This document shows, one piece after another, positions 58,345 through 64,000 of a stretch of 64,000 nt of DNA. Origin of the DNA: Tricholomella constricta (taxonomy: Eukaryota > Basidiomycota > Agaricomycetes > Agaricales > Lyophyllaceae); NCBI GenBank assembly GCA_013368375.1, contig JAACJP010000003.1, forward strand, positions 310,001-374,000. Reading direction: 5' to 3'. The notes beneath the pieces are model-generated. The model ran no database searches. It had not been told where the DNA came from and saw only the letters and a list, made by a program, of their open reading frames with translations. Numbering within the stretch: the first letter of the stretch is position 1; every line of letters starts with the position of its first letter. Position numbers and translations under genes: made by a program.

Positions 58345-60837
58345 TCACAAAGCGCGAGAAAGAGTATGCTTTCCCCCAAAAAGGTCGACCACACCACTCT
58401 GACTTGCAAATGATGCTACCTTCCCATCCACCTGGACTTGGCCCCTTCCAGGAAGCCTGACAGTGCCTCGTGTGCGGCTGGGAACATCCAATGTCAGCGT
58501 CAATAGTTTCCCTCTCGTTCGCCATTTAACCCCAAACCAGCCCAAACCAGTTTCGAAACCACCTTCTGCAGCTTCAAGGCCACTCAAAACCGGCTCGATG
58601 GACCAGGTAGCGCCTTGCGGGGAGGTGAGTTTCAAACCGAGGACGAAAAATGTCAAGGCGGGAGTGGGGCCTGTCGCCCACCCGTGGCTGTGGCTCGTGT
58701 ATGAATGATCGAAGTCGTATCCAGCAGCAGCGCGATACCTACGGTCGATGTCAGTGAGTTGCATTGCCGCATACCAGCTGCATACCCTAGAGATCCGTTC
58801 CGCGTGAAACCTTCCAGTAGACTAGATTTCACGGACAGGTCGGTGTAGAGCATGTAACCCCACTAGGACATGACGTTTGCATGATATTTAGTTGCGTATA
58901 GTGTGGTGCTTACCTCTGGATAGAAACAGTCAGCAACGTGAGTATGTGAGTTGAACACAGAAAACGTACCTCGATGCAAAAGATCCAAGGCTCGTTCCCC
59001 TTGCCCGGTAATAAAATGCGCTTGAACCTATTACTTTCAATTCAGCAATGATGTAGATAAAGAAAGAACACTTACCTCGAAACCTCCAACAAAAGGGATG
59101 ATCGTATCGTTGAGTTCTGGACTTAAGGGTCCGATGTCTGTCCAAAAATCGGTTAAGCCTTCACTGATTGCTTCATTCTGAGCACGAGTGTTTGTGACAT
59201 TGAAGAGCACAGCGAGGGAGTTCCCGTCTTGGGGAAGCAGTGTTGAAGTGGGGTTATCCCTGAACATGCCAGCTGAGTCGTCCCACAGGAGATTGTTGTA
59301 CGCGCGCTTCAACGATGTGGCATTCGAAGAATAAGCCGCAGCCAACTCGCTAAGGCCGAGGTGTGTTGCAAGGTCTGCAGCAGTGACTAACGTCTGGAAG
59401 AGTCATAGAACAGCTTGATCGACGAGTTCAGCGTATGAAGAGAACTCACCCTGTACAGAAGGGCATTTGCCGCTGAGTTGTACCCTTGACCATTATCCCG
59501 TCCCCAGTCATTCGCAAACGACGGAGGAACATTCATTAGGCCTGTCGAATCCACTTGGTTCTCGAGAATGCCAAGGCTTTTGTATAATTTCCCCAAACGA
59601 AGTGCACAAAATCAAGGTCACCGGTGTAGAGGAAATAATTATATGTGCCAATCAAGGACCAACTGATATAGGTATCGCTCCCTTTAGCGTTGATGGGTGG
59701 CCCAGAGTATTGGAGCGAGCCATCACCAGGATCTTGCGTAGAGAACATGACAATCAAGGCATTTTTGGTGGGAAGCAGGTCGTTCAACGCCACAAGCTCC
59801 GTGTGAGACGAAATTCCCATATCCCCTGCGGCGGTCCAGTTTTAACTCACTGATCATTTGCATAAACCAAGTAGAGTAACAAACCTGGCCAAATGTTCCT
59901 TTTTGCGGTGACGCGATCCTGATCAGAGGACTGCACTTCCACTACGATTGAAATACATACCTGTCACGTTTGGCGCCGTCGACAAGGATCGGACCATCTA
60001 CGGGACCACCAGAGGCATCATTTGACCAGCCTTCATTGGATATTACTGGAGCATAGGGTTTGAGTGTGAAAACGCGACATACCGGCCGGAGACGGGCAGG
60101 GCTGCTGGCGGGCTTGGTTAGATTCGATGGTATTCGTCTGCACGGTGTATGCCCCGGCATACCAAAGCTTGTTCAAGAAGTGAGGGTCGTGGAACCCAGG
60201 GTCGCGAGCGAAAAAGTATCCAGTATACGCTCTCAAATCGTCCCAATGGGGCATCCAGGTCGTATGGACAGAAACATTCGAGATGGTAACGGGGGCATCC
60301 GAGTTTGATACGATGGTAAGGTATTTGAATCCACCTCTTTGTTGGCCAATGGTTTGAGTGAATGTTCCGATTGAGAGAGGCGATGGCAGTGATTGGACGC
60401 CGTCAGAATCCATGGTGACACTGGAATGGCACGAATCGTCCGAACGAATAGGACTTATAAACTCAGATGATTCAGTAAACGAGAGGGAGAGTGTTGATTT
60501 TGGAGTTGCTTCGTCTATGGTAAAGGAAAGTATGCCCCCGACCTAGGTTGAACGATTGAGTATGGTGGAAAATGAGGGACGGAACTTATTGTCAACGAAC
60601 CTCTTGCGAAAAGTCGAGAACCACATAGGAACCATTGCCAGTGAGGGTGGCTGAACCACCATGGGAAGCAACGAGCTGATGTGGGTGCTGAACGACCCCG
60701 TGTACAGAGTGCACAACCTTTGGATGCACAGTTCGGCTTGATGGAGCGTAGTTGAACGCGTCCCATGGTCCAGGGGGGGCCCGGGCAATGGAAAAGCCAA
60801 TACCAAGGCACAGAGTCAGAGCAATTGCGGGATGCAT
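58345..60837 (-). CDS. Secreted GH78-like alpha-L-rhamnosidase (six-hairpin glycosidase)
   Basis: Start MHPAIALTLCLGIGFSIARA is a signal peptide, so the enzyme is probably secreted. An N-terminal beta-sandwich contains LTGNGSYVVLDFSQEVGG and ISNVSVHTTWMPHWDDLRAY. The (alpha/alpha)6 barrel has FLNKLWYAGAYTVQTNTI, the acid-rich NDASGGPVDGPILVDGAKRD, GSDTYISWSLIGTYNYFLYT, DWGRDNGQGYNSAANALLYR, WDDSAGMFRDNPTS and DHSYTSHSHGWATGPTPALT. A C-terminal beta domain follows (FGVKWRTRGKLLTLTLDVPS). This order is that of GH78 and related rhamnosidases, which release rhamnose from plant or microbial glycans; substrate is not shown. About eleven exons with 50-60 nt introns. CAZy assignment would need a profile search. 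Confidence 0.82.
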
Positions 60838-61307
60838 AATCGAGGCTCGTGGGTTTGCATCGTCTCCAGCTTCTTTATACTGCACCGCTGGGAAAGAAGG
60901 TTGCTCAGATGATCATGGCGATGTTGAACAGGTTGCAGAAGAACAGACAAAAATCCGCTTCTGCACCGAGTGGTAAGGAATTCGAAGATCACGCAGAAAG
61001 ATACTGGAAGCTCTATGAAGTCATGGGTCAGAAAAAAGTCAGAGCAACTTCACACGGCCGTGAGGGCGCGTGAAGACCTTGACACGCGCCGAACACATAG
61101 ACGCATCTTGCCAATACACCAAGACAAGTTAGCGCACGCGAGCTAAAACAAGGGCGGTATTATAGCAGATGAAAGTATCCATCGCGACTTTGGAATTATT
61201 TAAGCTGACTAAGTACGCCACATCAATTATGCACATCACGTGCTGCTAATTCTCCGCGTAGTACGCGTCTACAGCTTTTTCTAACACCCTCACCACCGTT
61301 CAACGCG
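60838..61307. promoter_or_regulatory. Divergent intergenic region, rhamnosidase/ataxin-3
   Basis: A 470-bp gap between two divergent starts. It includes a 12-nt CACGTG-containing palindrome-like site near 61237-61242 (ATCACGTGCTG). A CACGTG E-box is a common binding site of fungal bHLH factors; use here is unproven. Small plus-strand frames at 60850-61070 have no domain signal. Confidence 0.4.
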
Positions 61308-63217
61308 ATGGCGGGCCTCGAAAATCTCGTCAGCATGATATACTATGAGAAGCAGCAGCAGGGATCTATGCTGTGCGCCCAACATGCCCTCAATTCACTT
61401 CTGCGTATGTTTCGATAGCTCTTTATCACCGCACTCATAAATGCTCTATAATCTGCAGAAGGAAACTATGTACGTCTTTGACATGCGATCTCCAAGGCCA
61501 CGGGCAACTTAATCAGTGCATGGATCTAGTTCACTGCCCCCGATCTCTCTGACATCGCTCGAAACCTTGATGCACTTGAACACAGCTACGACGGCAGCCA
61601 CACAGACAGCACCAACATGGACGACACTGGTAAGCCATGCTTAGGACCCAAATTGACGCTATCCTTATCCTATCCTTGCGTCCAGGTTTCTTCTCTGTTC
61701 AAGTATTAGAAAATGCGCTCAAGGTTTGGGGATTGAAGTGAAGGATATCTCCGGACTTGATACACCCAGAAGCTCAATTCTACTCCTTAGTCTTACTCGT
61801 TGGCGCGGAGAGGAGATGAGACCATATCAGGATCTTCCCCAGTGCGTCGAGCCATTCTCATCGATAGAAACTTACTAAATTGCCACAATCAATCAGCACA
61901 CAGCTTGCATTCATCCTCAACTTGGAACAGCATTGGTTCACTCTTCGACGCTTCGGACACGCAGAACCGGACATTAACAAAGATGCTGGAAACGGACATT
62001 GGTTCAACTTGAACTCAGTCTTCGATGAGCCAGAATGGGTAGGAAAGCTGTATCTTGGAATGGTGTTGCAGCAAGCTGAAGCCGAGGGTATGTCAGCTTT
62101 TCCTCTATGTAACGTCTAAACTGAACGTCTTCTAGGTTATTCGGTGTTTGCAGTGACCCAAGCAGACCCATCAGCACCTCTAGCTTTGCCTCGCACAGAG
62201 GCCGATGAGATCGCATCAACTCTCCCAGAACCCACATCCGCTGCCCGCTCAGGATTCCACTCATCGTCATACAAACCATCTTCGGTGCCATCTTCTACGG
62301 CGCCCAGTGGTCCCACGCAAATCGAAGGTTTCGAAGGCGAAGATTACGAATTACAGGCAGCACTGCAAGCGTCCCTCATGGGCAGTGAATATTCCAGTTA
62401 CGATGAAACTCTCGCTCCGGCCCCTTTTTCTCGGGCATTTGCTCCCCTCCCATCCGATCCTGACGATACCGAATCCCCAATCCGTTCGACGTCACGACCT
62501 GATACAGGGACACGTACTCTCGTGGATGGAAGCCTGCATCCCACTGCGCCAACAATACCGCCAGCCGAGCCAGATGAGGAGTCAGACCCTGTCCAGGCCA
62601 GTCTGCAACGCAACAGGTTGATGCTGCAGCGCATGAGAGCAGAGCAGGAGTTTGCTCAGCGAGAGTTATGGGGAGAAGACCCTTCAGGCCCTGACGCAGC
62701 TGCGTTTGAGACAAGAAGGGCGGAAAGGAGGAGGGAGGAGGAGGAAGAGGCGGACCAATTGCGACGCGCGATCGAAGAGAGCGAAGCACTAGCACGGATT
62801 GAAGGACCTGTGCCTCGTGACAACGACGAGCAGCTAGACGACACCGGGATGAATATTGTTCAAAGAGCACCCGATGTCCCACCGGGGTTATTCACCCCCG
62901 GTGGACATGCTATCGACCACAGGGTGTACGACGACGATGATGCGGAGTTGCAGGCAGCCCTTAAAGCCTCCCTGGAGCAAGTTCCACAGGGATGGGAGTT
63001 CCCAGAACTACAACCTCAACGAACACCTCTTCGTCCTCTCTCTGCTGCTCGGCAGCCTTCTTCGGCAGTCTTGCAGCCAGGCGAAGAGAAGAATGTGGAG
63101 GATACAGAATCCGTATTATCGGCTGAAACGGAAGACCATCCTCGGTCCGATCCAGGTGCAGAGTCAGTTACAGTCGATGAGCTGAGGAGAAGGAGGCTGG
63201 CTAGATTTGGGGCCTGA
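61308..63217 (+). CDS. Ataxin-3-like Josephin-domain deubiquitinase with UIMs
   Basis: Cysteine-protease deubiquitinase. Start MAGLENLVSMIYYEKQQQGS; the catalytic pair is Gln in that segment and Cys in LCAQHALNSLLQ. The catalytic His and Asn follow in GHWFNLNSVFDEPEW. FTAPDLSDIARNLDALE and HTQLAFILNLEQHWFTLRRF are Josephin landmarks. After the domain there are three ubiquitin-interacting-motif-like helices: EDYELQAALQASLMGS, ADQLRRAIEESEAL and DDAELQAALKASLEQV, separated by long disordered linkers. There is no polyglutamine tract. The tail ends ELRRRRLARFGA. About seven exons, the last (62144-63217) uninterrupted. In animals ataxin-3 edits ubiquitin chains in protein quality control; fungal members are little studied. 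Confidence 0.92.
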
Positions 63218-63443
63218 TACTTCGTTTTTCGAGCTCTCAAGTGTGGACGTATCGTGAGGTTAATTGAAGGCACGTACATACTTCGGTTGCGAAATTGGGT
63301 GGATATAAGGAAGGGAGGATCCTACGACATTTTGCCTCGCAGAAGCAAGAGGGCTGTACATATTATAAAAAATACAGTACGGATGATAAGGTGCAATAAA
63401 AGTGCGTTGTCCGAGTGACTGAAAAGAAAGCAGACGTGTTTAC

Positions 63444-64000
63444 TCAGGGTGCCGTGGGCATAGGAGGGTCAGTTGGATCAACATCATCCTCAGGTTGGCG
63501 GCGGCGTCGCTTCGCAAAACGAAGGTAGCGGGAGAAGCGATTACCAGAAGTCGAAAAGGAGGGCTCCTGCATATTTGATTCATGCTCTTCGACGCCCGCA
63601 GTGTGGGATTGGTTAGATTCCCCGGATAGAATGTTTTCCAAAGCAAGAAAATCTGGAATGAGAATGAGTTCGATCCTAATCAAACTTTTCAAAGCTGACC
63701 TTCTCGACAAATGGGGCAGGAACTGGAGAGTTCCAACAACCAAGGATCGACACAACTTTGATGAAAGCGATGTTTACCTTCGCAAGGTAGCAAACGAAGA
63801 TCATCGCCTTCTTCAAAGTCCATGATGCATATTGGACATGTCTCTCGTCCCATGGAAGCAGGAACAACATCGGTTCGGTCAATTTCAGCGCCACGCGACG
63901 ATCCTTCCCCAAGACTAACGGTTTGAATAGAGCGATGAGGCGCAACAGCTCGACGCCATTGTGGCGAGACATGGCTGCATTGTGCGGCAGCTGCATTCTG
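63444..64000 (-). CDS. RING-H2 E3 ubiquitin ligase, C-terminal part (5' end outside window)
   Basis: Exons on the minus strand 63700->64000 and 63444-63652, intron 63653-63699; the frame is open to the window edge. The RING-H2 reads RETCPICIMDFEEGDDLRLL, then LPCEGKHRFHQSCVDPWLL and SSSCPICRE, giving Cys-x2-Cys, Cys, His, His, Cys and Cys-x2-Cys ligands. The tail ends RFAKRRRRQPEDD and PMPTAP, with a basic then acidic run. Similar fungal proteins are often PA-TM-RING or TM-RING ligases, but the N-terminal part that would show a membrane anchor is missing. Confidence 0.85.

Noticed and set aside
62376..62882. Minus-strand frame opposite the ataxin-3 tail
   Set aside because: Antisense of the low-complexity UIM linker region; no domain and no splice support.
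1..64000. CRISPR arrays, bacterial operons or horizontally acquired prokaryotic blocks
   Set aside because: No spaced repeats of that kind; genes are intron-rich and of fungal type throughout.

Overview
The window looks like gene-dense nuclear DNA of an agaricomycete (mushroom-forming basidiomycete). Nearly every gene is cut by many 40-65 nt introns with GT..AG (sometimes GC..AG) ends, intergenic gaps are mostly 10-350 bp, and the content fits that lineage: a DASH Duo1 subunit, a viroplasmin-like domain protein, a HAD-type terpene cyclase and a Tad-like LINE remnant. I count about 25 confidently recognised protein genes, a few uncertain ones, one LINE fragment, one MITE-like element and no RNA genes.

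Layout. 0-7.3 kb: Fun30-type SNF2 ATPase (open at the left edge), TRAPP subunit Bet5, an unassigned membrane protein, and the ankyrin/arginine methyltransferase Rmt2. 7.3-10.5 kb: a 5'-truncated but uninterrupted LINE ORF abutting the Rmt2 start, followed by short direct repeats. 10.5-24 kb: a PRKRIP1-like splicing factor, a hemerythrin-like protein, a TMEM184/Ost-alpha membrane protein, Golgi tether COG2 and CORVET subunit Vps8. 24-33 kb: the PHD protein Cti6, threonine dehydratase Ilv1, a HAD-class II terpene cyclase fusion, then a 2.3 kb gene-free stretch. 33-41.5 kb: a complex I B12 subunit, topoisomerase I, CDP-DAG synthase, a transglutaminase-fold protein and RPS23. 41.6-50.2 kb: an alpha/beta hydrolase, mitochondrial TyrRS, TM9/EMP70 and queuine tRNA-ribosyltransferase. 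50.2-64 kb: DEAD-box Dbp10, Duo1, a viroplasmin-domain protein, a MITE, Atg27, a GH78-like rhamnosidase, a Josephin/ataxin-3 deubiquitinase and a RING-H2 protein cut by the right edge.

Most genes are housekeeping and unrelated in pathway. A loose membrane-trafficking theme recurs (Bet5, COG2, Vps8, EMP70, Atg27). There is no obvious operon-like cluster. The one specialised-metabolism gene, the HAD-terpene cyclase, sits alone between Ilv1 and the gene-free stretch. Exon structures were derived by hand from splice-site consensus, reading-frame closure and conserved protein motifs; where junctions are given, the frame closes to the stop codon.
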